A stretch of 64,000 bases of DNA from Mytilisepta virgata (GCA_028015205.1 JAPWFG010000018.1:1922001-1986000), one strand, 5' to 3'. Shown: positions 11,701 to 26,700, counted from the stretch's first letter. Program-made: numbers and translations. Notes: generated by a model not told the origin, from the letters alone.

Positions 11701-14700
11701 TTATCTTTTTGATTCAAATTATTTTTATCACATTATTCATCCTGAAGAATCAGAATGTTTCTCTGATTCAACTCTTGTAACTAGTATGGCCGCAGTTTTA
11801 AATTTTAACACGAATATATTATAAAAGAGAAAATTAATGTTACGGCCGAAATCACCTTTAAATTGTAGCCAACAAAAGACACAAATCAATAATAAAATTT
11901 AACAAGATTTATTATATACAAAGTTTACAAAAATATTACAAAAAAAAACTAAAATGTCAACTTAACTGTTCAAAATCCTTCGTCTTTTCCTAATCCGGAA
12001 TTCTTCTCGTCACTGTTGCGGGAATCCAAACGGAATATTATATCCAATCAGTCACAATCTAGTATGATGTAACGTAAATAAATGTGTGTCAAGGATGATG
12101 TGTGAAAGTAAATAAATCCAACAGTTGAGAACACAAGAATGTCTGGTCCAATACGTTCTGATCTGAAAGTCTAACTTTGTTGTCCGTATATATACTGTAG
12201 AACGGAAACTTCTGGAATATGGTAGAAGTTCGAATCACACCATAATTATTACGTAAGTCAAATAGAAAGTTCTAGTCATTCCATCAGTATCTATTATTGT
12301 TCCAGTGATTTCTAAACTGCGCAGTTATAACATTATTTGGTAAACAACTATAAGTATTATGTAAACATATTATATATGTTATAAGGCTACGCATAACAAA
12401 TTAGGCCAAGATAAATAATATAATAATTACAATACCATATCAAAATAAATATAATAATACAATATCATAACATTAATAATTAACTTATTATCTTCAGATA
12501 CGGAGTGTAAATGTAAATCTACCAAGGACAATATCACAGAAAAAAAAACAGTGTCAAATAGAAGGGTGAATACAAGAAAAAGTGTAAGTTTTGTCATTAT
12601 CTTAGCTCATCCTGTCCATGCAATTGAGAAATTATGATCACTTTGTTAATTTCTGTCTCAGCTTCCCTTTGAATGCGCACTGAGCAGATTGAGACGAAAA
12701 TTTGTTGGATTTGTCTCTGGGTATTTTCCTTTCATATTTGAGTCAACGGGTCTGGACCTTCAACCAAAATGGCCACCGTCATTTAAGTTAGAATATACGA
12801 TTTGTAAAAAAAAATGTCCTCTGAAACCACTGGATTTATTGAGACCAACGTACCTTTCGTAGAATGGTGCATAGGTAGTCACTTTTGAAATTCATATCTT
12901 GATTAATTTCTGACCTTAAACCTTAGTACAACATTAGAACAAACATTTAAATACGTCAATTAAAAACTTTACGTCGTCAGACTATGGTGGAATGGTTCTT
13001 ATGCGACTTTAGTGCAAGGGTCTAGACTTCCCAATATGGTCACTCTGACTTGAATTAGAAAAAACATTTTTGGTTTATTGTGACCAAACTGAGACAGAAT
13101 AGTCATTGGGTAGACCCATTGAAAATTGTTATAGTACTGACCCGTTTGCACTACCGATAATAAAAACTAAAAGAATGAGCAAAACAAATATTTCAAACAA
13201 CCTATTAGATCCGAGACCAAAATTAACTCATAGTGCATTTTATATTAAAATGAAATTGAATTATCATGTGCAAAGTATGCTTACAGTCAAACCAGTCTAT
13301 AAAGAGCAACTAAGGGACCAGAAAAAAGTGCCCTTTATGAGCAGGTTCCCTTTATAGAGAGGTTAATTTTACTTACTTTGTTCGTGAATGGGACTTTTCA
13401 CTGTGCCCTTTATAGACAGTGATTTGCTATATAGGGGTGCACTTTAGAGCAGGTTCCAATCATAATACCAAATTAAAAAAGTCATAAGTGTTACATGTAA
13501 CTCAAGACATCACCAAAAATATCTCCTAGAGTAGCAGAATTCTTGGAGACAGCAGACGACAATCTAAATATTGACCCTGGCGACAGCTTATTCAAAGTTT
13601 TTAAAACACCAACTTTAAACAGTCTACTATAAATTTAGAACAAAATCCATTTAAAAATAATTTTGGCTTTACCCCGTTTGGTAATTTTGGTATTTTTAAA
13701 TTGCTCTTCAACCTTTTGGTTTATTGCTTTGGTTTTCAACTTTAAAACCTTGAGCACAACGGATGAGTCGTAAATCGACGAAATGTGCACATCTTGTACA
13801 TCAAAATTGGTATCAAAGAATTTAATTTATAAGTGTCAGAAAATAAATACGGAAGAAATACCGTAAATTTATGCAGGGGATTATATTCGTGTACAACGAC
13901 ATGTGTGCACTAATTGTGGTCTTGGGCCATTAGGGGATTTTTTAGACCAAATGTTGATGGGATGTTACTATAAAGTGGTTCTGATCTTAAACTGAGTCCG
14001 TTTGTGTTATCCTTGAAAAAATCGTTTTTTACTATAATTTCCACAAAAATAAGTCTGTAATCTACAATCCCAATCATAAGTACTCAGCTTGTTCTCTCTC
14101 TGAATTAGGCTCGAAAATCCTAATTTTTTATATATTATACGTGTATAACCTACCTTGCTAAAAAGAATAATGGTAAAAAAACTTAGAAAACTTATTCCTA
14201 TGAAACTATTTGGTCAATTGAAACCAAACCTTTGTGGTATGTTTCATTAAAAGAATTAACTTCAAATTAATGACCGGGAGTCTAATATTTGGACCAATGA
14301 GTTCTCTTTTACAAAACAGAATAATCCCCAACAAATATGCAAAAACAACTTTAGAAAATGAGACGCAACTTTGATGGAAGTATGTACAAACTTTGATCAA
14401 AACGGATTGTGTTTGGAACGGATGTTTCATAATATCGCTCATACACATGGTTGAACGTGTAATGCACCAAACCACACTCACACGATTCGCACGTTACACG
14501 CAAACCACACGATGCACATTACACGTTTCATGATTACCGATCGTGCGATTTCTAGAGCTTGTGATTGTAAGATACGAACGGAAAATAACGAAACGAAGTA
14601 ATGAAATTTTATGTCGGATATGAATAGCAGTGAAATATTTAATATAATTGAATTTGATTTTAAATAAATAAGCGCGAAAAAAAGAAGCCGTTGTAATACG

Positions 14701-17700
14701 ATCGACATTCAATTTTTTTCATAAATACAAAATATTTATTTGCATGTGCCATTTTTTAACGTGAAATTGATCAAACTTTAATGACGAATATGTGAAATTA
14801 TATTTTAAATTCATTAAATCTAAATAAACCGTCTCATGTTATTTTTACATAATAAACATCCCCGAGCTCAATTAATTAATAATATTCAACCAAACCATAC
14901 AATAGAATATATATTATTTGGATCAGATATGTTGAGTGACGAAGTGAATAAAAATATTTTTGAAAATGTTCATAGATTTATACACCAAACAAAACGTTTT
15001 ATAGAATTATAACATGGATCATCAAATAAGAACTTTTTTTATATAGATGTACTCACCCCCACCATAAAACCTAATATGTCCATGTTTTTACATTTATTAC
15101 AATACTTTTGTATGCTTTATATTTATTTACTATATTATTTTGTGTACTTGTTGTCCGTCTTTACATTGTATATATATATTGTATGGAGAGGATTTATGTA
15201 AGTTGTTATAACTTGTATCCAATCCAAATTGTTATTAGACAATAAAATATGTTTAAACTAAACATAATAAACTAAAGCTTATTAACCAAAATTGATATGA
15301 TAATAATAAATGTGTCAGTTGAATAAATATAACGCCACAATATGTTATGTCCTCTTTAAAACAAAGGACATATATCTTGTGGTTTATTTCCAGAATGGTT
15401 GCTAATTTAAAAAAGCATCTAATCAAACAAAGGACTAAGAGATAATCTGAAGGGGAAAAGTCTATTTATCTGAGGTGAGCTTTTCGATTTTAAAAAAGAA
15501 TAATTAAGAAATCTGACAAAGTTAATTTTTTTGATGACGTGAAGCATATTTTTTTAAAATTGAAATTAAAAAAAACCATTACACTGTTTTTGATTATATT
15601 ATATTTTGAATAAGTAATAAAATAAAATATTTATATCAACCTATATATATTAACCTTTAATATTTCAAAATATGTTTTTTAATTTTATAAAAAAAAATAT
15701 AACTTTATTATAAATTAAAATTAACTTACATGTTTAAGGAATCCACATACGTTGTAGTTTATATCATATAAAAAGCCGGTATTTTAATGCTTGGCCATTA
15801 TAAAAAAATGTATATGTAACATTCCTTACTTAGAGGTAAATATGAGGTAGATGTACCCATAAACAAATATTTGCCCTTTAGAGGACCCTCTAATCCCGTG
15901 GCTAATTAGATGTGGATTTGTTTTAGTCCAGTTCATATCGGGAACACGCCGTATTGGTTTCATAATAACCAAACGATTGCTCATATAAAAAATGTACTAG
16001 ACGATATAAATTAATACATGACATTTGTCAAAAAAGTAAAACCTTCGCAAGATTTCAAGAACAAGTTCAAATCTATCCTTAATTTGCAAATGTTTTTGCA
16101 CGTTCTACGAGCACTTAATTTAGGAAACATTTCACCTATAATAAAAAATATTTGTTCAAACCAAATTAATTTCATAAATTAAATTAGTAATAGATAAAGT
16201 TATAAACTCAACATTTTCAAATAGTTGACACTGATGAAAAATCGTTCCAGCAATCTTTTAATTCGAGTTCGAAATATGCTCTGATTTGAATTAACACGTT
16301 TTAATATTTGTCTCCACCGATGACATCTCATACACATTACACGATTCAAATCGCACGTTTATAACCACACACAAAAACCACACACACAGGATTCACCCGT
16401 TACAATCGCACGATTCGCCCGTTACACGCGCACGTTTCGCACGTTACACAATATTTTGGTGATTTACACGCTCAATTAAGTGTAACCCCTGATGATATTT
16501 CTGTGTGCAGGAGGCGAAGTCCTTATGCCTGTAAAGCGTTACAAGCTTATAGGCTCCAGGGAGCCTTTGCTGAATATTGCAGAATACGATAAAGCATACC
16601 TGTTTTGCATATTATTTGCACTTAATTTTTTAATATATGCGACTAGGATGAAACTAGACTAAAACTACAAGAAACAGCAAAAATGGCGTCAGTCCGAATT
16701 CAAAAGTCAAATCGAATTCATGAGAACAAATATTACAAACTTAAGGTAAATTTCAAAGTAATACAAACGGAGGCAGAACAAGACAACAGAAGAACAGGGG
16801 TTCCTAAAACAAAACTAGGAATGCCATAAGTAGCTATGAAAAGATTAAATACTCCGTCAAAAAATGTCAGATTTTAGAATGGGAAGGAAGATTATAACAA
16901 ATTTATGAAAAATAAATATTCTTGATGACTAGATTTTTTAAAATGTCGAAAAATTAAAAAAAAATATGAACCAGAATGCTTTGGTTGGTTTCGCCAAAAC
17001 ATTGCAATATTCATGATAGTTTTAATTACGAAATCAATGGTGAGCTAAATAAGAGACACAAGAATCAAAGATGTTCATTCGCGTTATTCTGTCATTTTCT
17101 CGTTACTTTGATATTGAGTGGATACTTAATGGATATTATTTGCAAATAGTTTTTATATCATTTTCAGGCAAATCTGCAACCAACCCGAGAAGAACCTTCA
17201 ACTTATGATTTACACTGAATGAAAATTTCCAGAAAAAGATCCAGAGACAAGAAAACATCCAAATATTGCTGTTATATTAGAACCTTTACTATTTCTTTGC
17301 TGTTACTTCTTCTCATCCACATGTGTGACTCGTCATAGTCTACTGTGTATCACATTATATATTGATTCGCATCAATGTGGAGCTGAGGATAAAGTTTCAT
17401 ATATTATGGTTCCAAGATTCTTCATACGTCTGTCATGCATTTGATCAATACAGAACATATGAATTCTAAACACTTGAAGACATTCAGAATTAATTAATCA
17501 AATATGAGATAACATTACTACAAAATGTATCATAGCCAAGCTCCCTGTATGTATCATTCCTTAAAATGAATCTATATTTTCTTTCAGTTTTATTATTGTG
17601 TCAACATTACATCAGTCAATTTGAGATCCCTTTTCATCTTTATATGAATATTACTGACTAGTTTAGGGCATTTTCAGTCTGTGTATTCCTCTGGCGTGTA

Positions 17701-20700
17701 GATTGTTATTAAAGTACCTTAATATGTAGCTTATTTAGTTATATTTATATGATATGATTAAAAGATCACAGCTCAGAAGCGCACAACTTATTTAATACAG
17801 CGTATTCATTATTTTGGTCGTAGTTTTTTCATTTCGGAAGATTTTTCTTCCCAAAATACCAGTTCTGTCCAGATCCAAACAATCACATTGTTCATTAGAT
17901 TTTGGAAAAAATTTCTTCCCAAATCTATTAGTTGAATACCTTTGTACAAGAAATACTTTTTATATGAAAAACTTCTGTATAATTATAACAGCATAAAAAG
18001 GACTAGAAATACATTCAATGGAAACTTTTCTTCTCTGATATCCGACTATATTTCAGTTTCATTCACTGTAATTTAACTACGTACATGACGAAACTGACTT
18101 ATCTTTTGCAATAGAAATAATTTCAAAGGAAAGGAAAGTTTTTTTTTGTATATAAATGTCACAATTTATGCATAAATAGGAAAACATATTTCCAAAATGC
18201 TACAATTGATTCAAAATGAGAAAACATAGTCGATAAAAAGGAAATCCTGAATTTTCCTCTTTTTTTTTATTTTGGACACCGTTCAACAAAAAGTTATAGC
18301 ACAACAAATAGAAACTCTCATGAAAAATCGAGAGTGAAATCAATTATTCCGAAAAAGAGCTTTCCTGAAAATATAAATAATGATTTTCTTGTGGTTATAT
18401 AGTTTTATTTAACAGCTGTTATTATTGCAATAAACTCCACAGGAGAAGTTTGAATAAATGATATTTTAATCTTATTTAAAATAAAATATTGTTATTAGAA
18501 GAAATTCGAAAAGCTGATATTTTTTCCAGGTCCCTTTAAGTCCATCGTACTGAATGATATTGATGTAGTTACAGAGGCCTTAGTTAAAAAGAAAGCTGAT
18601 TTTGCAAACAGACCACATATTCCGTCACGTAAGAAAAATGTTTTAACAAAAAATACTTGGCATATTTCCATGACTTTTTAGACATACAAAAACATTTTAA
18701 ACCGATTTCTTTTCTAATCTATACTACTAAAATCAAGAGCTCGATTACCTTTGGCTGTCATCACGTACGAACTACGATAGACACAATTTAAATCAGAATA
18801 TGGATCATTTAGGATTAATGTGCTGTCTGAAAATTTCACATGATTAGATTGATACGTTTCTTTAAATGCTGGAATAATCGATAACACAACCGAACCAATT
18901 CGACCTGTACATTGAGAGGGTGGGTAGTTTTGAAATGTTTTAGATAAGCAATGAGAAGACAAGACGATGGCGTGCATCTAATGCTTACACAATAAAAACT
19001 TATAATGGAACAATCAATTCAGATAACTTTATTTCATGCTTGGATAAAACATAGAATTAAAAGTTCTAGTGAGCTGCTAAAACGAACATAAAACGATTTT
19101 TTCATGGCACGAATTACAGTATTTCGGTTTACTTTTGAATATTGTTTTAATTCATTATACAATAAATGATTATTGTTATAGGGAATAGACGGTAGTGCGA
19201 AATCGTCGGGGAAAGTATTATAAATATTTTTTCACCCATTCCTTTACAAGAAACAAAATCTTACCCTCCGCAAATGAGAGGTAAGAAAGGCTATTCCACC
19301 TTTCTATAATTCCCGTGAACACTGGTAGCATACATGCCAGTGCTCCGGTTTTCTCACGGAACCTCCGGAAATTTGACCCCATTACCAGGTAACCGGGTGG
19401 ACTATTAATAAGTAAGTAAGTTAGTTAGTAAGTAAATAATGCCTTTATTTAAAGAGAGTAACACAATTAGTATTAAAATACTAATTTTCCCTGAGGCCTT
19501 CAATTAAAATATGAATTGATAAAACACACACAATAAATTATTCTAACATTGATCCAATTTGTAAAAAGATCCACACCATGAGGACCATCTATATACATAT
19601 ATATAATCAACAAAATTGTTACATTTAATATAAACATTGAAACAATAGAATATCTCGCCTTCCAATACTTTGACTATAATTTAACATATTTAGAAAGCTT
19701 CGCGGAGATTTAAGTAATCTGTATACTTTCTTTTGAAGGTTTCTATACTTTTATTCAATTTTACCAATTCAGAAGTCACAACAAGGTCTTCGTCACAGTG
19801 GATACCCATAATATGGTTTTCATTACTGCTATTCTAGTCAAAATATCTACAATCAAGATAATATTTTACAGCAAAATAGAGTATTATTCATAAAAATTTA
19901 TTCACATTTTTGCACTCTGAAACAACTTCAAAATACCTTAAAATCGTTTTGCGCCTTGGGCTTCGCCATGGACCCACTGGGGACCTTGAGTGTTCCCCAG
20001 ACCCCTTGCCGATTTAATCAGGGATTCTAGCAAAAATATGTTGGCAAGTATGGGTTAATTACCTAGTATTAATTACATTTCATTGATATTTAGCATGATT
20101 TTTGTTCATTTCTAATTATCGATGCTTAATGCATAAAATAATGACATTTTTTTTACAAAAAGAATTACATACAAATGAAAATTTTAAATGTTGACAAACT
20201 TTTGCGATATAGCCAAAAAACTCGCTTGATATAATAACTAAAAACTTGATATATTAACTAAAAAAGTTACTTAATTTGGATTCACTTCAGATATCATGTA
20301 GTGTGTTTGGCATACGAATTATATTATATGTGCTTTGTCAAATAAAATATTTGATTTTGATTTGATAATTGGAAGTTTTTTTTTATATGTATCAATTCTG
20401 ATTCTTATCTTTCATAGTTTATAATCTGTCTGAAGGTGGAAAAAATATTGCTTTTGCCAATTATTCGCCTACCTGGAAATTACATAGAAAGATAGCAGGG
20501 AAGTCATTGAGGCAAGTATTATATTTGGTATTCACATTATATTATGTGCAATGTAAACAGAACTATTTCCTGATTGACACAGGTCCTTTATTTTATATTT
20601 CACACATAAAGTGAACCTGTCTCTTATTTTGCTATGATTCTGGTCCTGCCTTTTTTATTTCAATTTTGATCCTTGTATGTGAATAGATTAAGGTGGTTCG

Positions 20701-23700
20701 ATGTTGTTAACGATTGTCATAGAATCCGATGTGCTGGTCGATGTGCTGCCAGGTCTGGTAAAATAATGTAAAACTAATCCAAATGAAGGCTTTATTTGGG
20801 AAGCATATGTTTATTAATTACCAACAAATTGTGTTTGATTATTGTATTAATAGGCCACACCGAATTGATTTTTAGTTCTTTGGATTTTCTATAGCAAAAA
20901 TAGGTGTTAACCAACGAAATTTTAATTATTTTTTTTCCTTCAAGACTACTTGTTTCAGGCGAAGATCAAAACGTGCGTCACAAATTGTTTTAACTGAAAT
21001 GTCGCATAAAATGGAAAATACCTATATTTTACAAAATGTAAGGACCGGGTGAACACTTTTTATTTTCAATTTCTTGAAAAATGACGAAGTTGAGGCAAAT
21101 TATCAACATTTTTGCAAATGAAGTGGCGAAAAAAATGTTCTTAAAATTTAGAAAGTTTGGAAATTGGATCGGTGAAATACAAAGAACAAAAATTAAATTT
21201 GATGTGGCCTTAAATAATAAATTTCACGTTCAATCCATCTTGCTTGAGGAGCTTCTGTTAACTTAATACTAATTTCTTATTAAACGACGGACTAGTAGAA
21301 AGAATTTCTTATCGAAGTTTATTCTAGTATCTGAATAAGACATTGTATTAATTTATTTCAGGCAGTATTTGTCAGGCAGTCATTTAGAAGAGGTTCTTCA
21401 TGCATCCATGAATAAATGTTTAGCGGAAATGGCGAAGGAGACTGGACCTTTCAACCCTGAACCTTATATTGACTTGATGGTTTTTAATATGTTAAATGCA
21501 GTGTGTTTTGGAAAGAGGTATGCATTTTTATTATATACAAGTTAATTACTTTAATTCTAGATCTATTGAATAGTCATAATTGTGGGTTACATCTTCAAGC
21601 CTGTTTCAAATAAGCATATAACCATTTTTACTGCAAACGATTGGCGAATTTATGAATTGTTAACACCAATTTTCGAAGAACTATTTTTGTAGCGTTTTTT
21701 CTATAGACAAAAGCGATTTTATGCATCGCTCTTAGTTCCAAAGTATTTTAACTTAGTCTTGACATTTTGTGATAAAATTTGAATTCATACCTACTACTTT
21801 TATTCTATATCAGTACAATCCAAGATCTTGAATTAAACATAAATAAATAAATACATAAATAAAGTAAAAACACCTGGAGTAAGGAAACAACCATTATGTG
21901 TTAGAGATGTGGTGCAGAAAAGGATCTTTGGGGTGATTTTTTCAATATTGGCATATTAGATGACAGAAAAGCTAATATAATTCATGATTTATTATTTATA
22001 TGAATCAAATACTTGTACGTGTATAATTGTAGACTTCGGGCGAAACATCCTTCTTTCTTTATCAGTACCTTCATGTTACCATTCCTAAAAGATTAATTAC
22101 TTTATTTGAAGAAAAAATCTTTGTAAGACGTTTTAAATAAGACTTTCAAAAAATATGTGAACAGGTACCTAAATTAAAATTATTCAATGATTGAGTTTTG
22201 CATTTTTTTCTCAGCTGTGAAATTGACGACCCTGAATTTTTACGATTTATGAAACTTGATAAAGATGCTACAGAACAGTTTGGAAATGGTTTTATAGAAG
22301 ATATGTTTCGATTTCTGATTAAGATATGGCCAACAAAGAAATATACAAGAATAATGGGGATGTTTGATGAAATAATTGATATGATTAGAAAGAAATATAA
22401 AGAGCATGAAGATACATTTGGCCCAGGTAATATCTCCGATTTAACGACTCACTTTCTAAATAAAGATAGATATAAAAAAAAAACAAATATTTCGAGGGCA
22501 AAGACTACATAAGATCACAATCCTTGGACAAGGCAAGTTTGTGAAAAAATAACTCGGAGATCAAATAGTACAGTGATTTTGGAAATAATAAAAAAAAAAA
22601 AAAAAAAACATAGCCAACCGGAAAAAGTAATACTATACTAGAATGCTATCAGTACGAAAACATAAACTGAACAATCTTTGAAACCTGAAAATATATTTTC
22701 TTAATTTTTGTGATTTTTTGTAAGTAAACTGGTAAGTTAAATTGTGAGAAAATCTTTTTTTATTATTATTAACAAAAGTAATTAAATTTTATGCAGAAAA
22801 ATGTAAGTTCATATCTCCGTTTGTTCAGTCGAACATTACATGTGGTAAAATTACACGGTTTTTTTTATCATCTTTCACAAAAAATTTCAACTTCTGCTAT
22901 AATTATTATAGTAAATATTTCATTTTCCTTCTCTATTTTTAATTTTCTTGTTCGAATAACTGCCTGTATTTTGCCATTTATGAACATATATTATTATATA
23001 TCATCAAGGACACTTTATATAATATAATCTGACAGTATATTCAAACATAAGTCGTCCAAATCCGTGCTTGACACTATACCGCATATCCAAATAAGGTGCA
23101 ACTCAAAATATGAGGTTTACCCCTTACAGAAACATGATAAAGTCAAGTGTTGATTAAATACATTTTTGCAACGATAGCAACCTAGTAGATTCAAAGAAAA
23201 AGCTGCATATTCAGGCACCTAACCTTAATGTTATTTTTTTATGGATACGGGTTAATTAAATTTTTTGAATATCTTTGGGCCTTTTCTTTGAAACTTCTAA
23301 GGCCAAAGTGCACGTTCATGTAATCCTTCCCTACACATGAAGTTTATTAAAGCAGCATCTCTGAGAAAACGGTATTGCAAGTTCACAACCTAAGGAAGAA
23401 GAAGAATAATATAAGGCCGATAATAATCATAATAAAAACGCGTGCAGAAAAGATAAGTATCTGAACGAGCGACTTCACTAGAATATGTCAGTTTAAAAAC
23501 CAAGTGTCATTATTTTCACTAAAATAAAACGATTTTCTGTTCTATTTCCGGTAACGTTCATATTACAGCTGAATATTGTTGTATAACTTTATTTTATTGA
23601 TATTATATTTATTATATTTATTTATATTGTTTCATTGTTAATTTAGATGTGTTTCTCACTTTTTAGCTCACCTCGCAAAGCTGTGTGAACTATTGCCATG

Positions 23701-26700
23701 ACTTTTCGTCCGTCGTCGTCGTCGTTAACATTTCAGATTTTGATCACCTCCTCTGAAACTACTGGGCCAATTGGAACCATATTTTGCAGGAATGATGCAC
23801 TTAAGGTCATCTATGACAAATCCTCATTTTATTTTGATTGGACGAAAAACATGGTCACCATGGGCAATTCTTGTTTCTGATTGGCTAAAACTTAACAAAA
23901 ATCATCTTCTCTGAAACTACAAGTACAAATGATTTGTAAGTTAATACAATTAATGTTTGTTAGGTCCTGTACAAAGATTCCCCATTTCGTATTGATCGGG
24001 CAAAAAACATGGCTGCCATGGGCAATTCTTGTTTCTGATTGGGTGAAATTTGAAAAATAATCTCCCCTGAAACTACAAGAGCAAATGATTTGTAAAATGA
24101 TATAATGGATGTTTGTGAGGTCTTCTACAAATATTCCTCATTTCAACTTGATCCGTCAAAAAACATGGCTGCCATGGGCAATTCTTGTTTCTGATCGGCT
24201 AAAATTTTAAAAATCATCTCCTCTGAAACTACAAGTGCAAATGATTTGTAAGTTGATACAAATGATGTTTGTGAGGTCTGCTACAACGATTCCTGAATTC
24301 AACTTGATCCGGCAAAAAACGTGGCTGCCATGGACAATTCTTTTTTCTGATTTTCTGAAATTTAAAATATCATCTCCTCTGAAACTACAAGACTAGTGCA
24401 AATGATTTGTAACTTGATAAAAGTGATTTTTTAGATCTTCTACCATGATCCCTCTTTTTTACTTGGTCCGGTAAAAATCATGGCTGCCATGGGAAATTTT
24501 TGTTACTGATTAACCGAAACTTTAAAACATCTTCTGTCCTGAAACTATAAGTGCAACTGATTTGTAACTTGGTACAAATGATTGTTGTGAAGTCCTCCAC
24601 AAAGTGTCCTCAAATCTTCTTGATATGGCTAAAACATTGCCATTGGCAATTTTTGTTTCCAAATTGAACAAATCCAAAACTTTATTAATTGGTACAAATG
24701 ATGTGTTTGAGGTCTTCTACTAAGATTTATCATTTCACCTTCAGAGGGCAAAATAGACAGGCTGCTCTTTAAATGAGATTTTTTGGGCTATTTGGTAAAC
24801 CAGGTGAGCGATACAGGCTCAAGGGAGCCTCTGGTTTAGTTTTATCTGTTCTTATCCATCATAACCCAATTGTTGCTTTGTCCTTAATTCTAAACTATAA
24901 AACGTAAGAAAATATCTATAAAAGGATACCGGAGTGAAAAAACAGTAAGATCAAATCCAAAGGGAAGGCAAACTAATGAGATTGGAACAGAACAAACAAT
25001 TGCCACACAGATATATATATATATATATAACTAAAAGAATAATATAATCTAAATATAAAAGACAACACAGAAACTTTAGAACTAGCAATATGAACTACCA
25101 CAAAAAAAACCCGGAATGACATCAGGTGCTACGGAAGAATAAGCATTTCCTGCTCCGTTAACGGTACCCAAGTCACATTGCCAGTGAGTAAAATCGCGTG
25201 CCGTGTACCAGAAGGATGTAAAACCTAACTGACGATATCTAATCTCATATGTGAGATAAAACTTAGTATAGGCCAATCAATTCCTGATGACGATCGTAAA
25301 GTTTTCTAGTGATGAAATTAACAAAAACTGAACTTAACCTGGTCTTAGGAGTTGATTTCACAGTAATCTCGCTCTGCCGAGAAAATTTTCGAATATATCA
25401 TATGCACAGTAGTAACGAATCAATTGTGAAATATACACTCCATGGGCTGGCGACCTAGGTATATTATTAAGTATGTTGTTAGTAAAGAGTTAATAGACAA
25501 AATGAAATAAACAAATAAAAAAGAGTTTAAAAGGATTATAGACACAACTTTTCTCCTTATCAGAAGAGAAGACGTGAAATTTAGAAAACATTATTTATTA
25601 GATAACATCAGAGATTTCACAGATTCATTGATCCTAGCCAGACAGGAAGCTGAACAAGAAGATGACATAGAGGCTTTGCAACATTTATCTAAAACTCATC
25701 TGACACTAACTGTTTTAGACATTTTTATTGGTAAGCAAATAAACTCTCTTGTGTTTATGTGTGTGTTTTGTTCTCGTATAAACATGTTCTGTTATTTTTT
25801 GTCCGGGGTTCTGTCTGTTGTACAAATGAATTATTCGTCTATTTTTCTCACAGGAGATATTTATCAAAGATAGCTTGGTAAAGGGTCGATAAATAAAACT
25901 TATCACAGTATTTCAACTTCAAGAAATGTTTATTTCACTGTCTATAAAGAATTCTATCTTTCTTGTATGCTTCGGCTTGTTCACTATTTCAACAAAAGTA
26001 AATATATGGCACGCCGTATTTTTATTTATTCTTATATATTTTATGAGATATCTTATAAATTTTATAAGATATCTCATATAATTCAGTTTTAATAAGATAT
26101 GTTATAAAATATATAAGATATCTTATAAGCTTTATGAGATATCTTACAAATATTTCTTAATAAGATATCTCATAAACTATGTAAGATATCTCATAATTGT
26201 TATAAGATATCTTACATACTTTATAAGATATTTTGTTAATTATAATATTCTTTATGAGATATCTTATAAAGTTTATACTTGATATCTTGTTTTGTTATGA
26301 AATATTAAGATTGTACGACTGAAATAGACAGTTCAAACTAGTATGTATTATGTGTCAATTTATTTCGATTATACTTTGCTTGCGGTTATTTTGTGGTCAG
26401 CGTACTGAGACATATTAGAGTAATGATACCGACAGAAAGCAGACTGGTAAGTCAATCACTTCTCGAAATAAATACATATGTACATTATATCAGATGATGA
26501 TGATGACGACGATGATGAAGGGATTGAAGGATTCCATTATAATTACTAGTATATTGCACAAACAATGATAGATGTCTGTGTTGAAAAACAAAGCTTGCTC
26601 TATTACTGGCTGACGATTCCAGAAAAGATTTTATAGGATAAATAATAATCCTTCAACATTTAGCTAAAGGTCTCAATTCGACCCCCGGGCATCAAAGTTA

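Noticed and set aside
6285..18453. LTR retrotransposon with 170 bp LTRs
   Set aside because: The repeats are ordinary P450 intron sequence also found once in copy C, without TG...CA ends, primer-binding site or gag-pol ORFs.
18714..18977. 87 aa minus-strand ORF in intron 3
   Set aside because: Similar ORF in copy C but shorter and with a different start; looks like a dispersed repeat with chance openness.
26035..26290. CRISPR-like array
   Set aside because: Units are short AT palindromes with irregular, non-unique spacers in a spliced eukaryotic intron; no cas genes.
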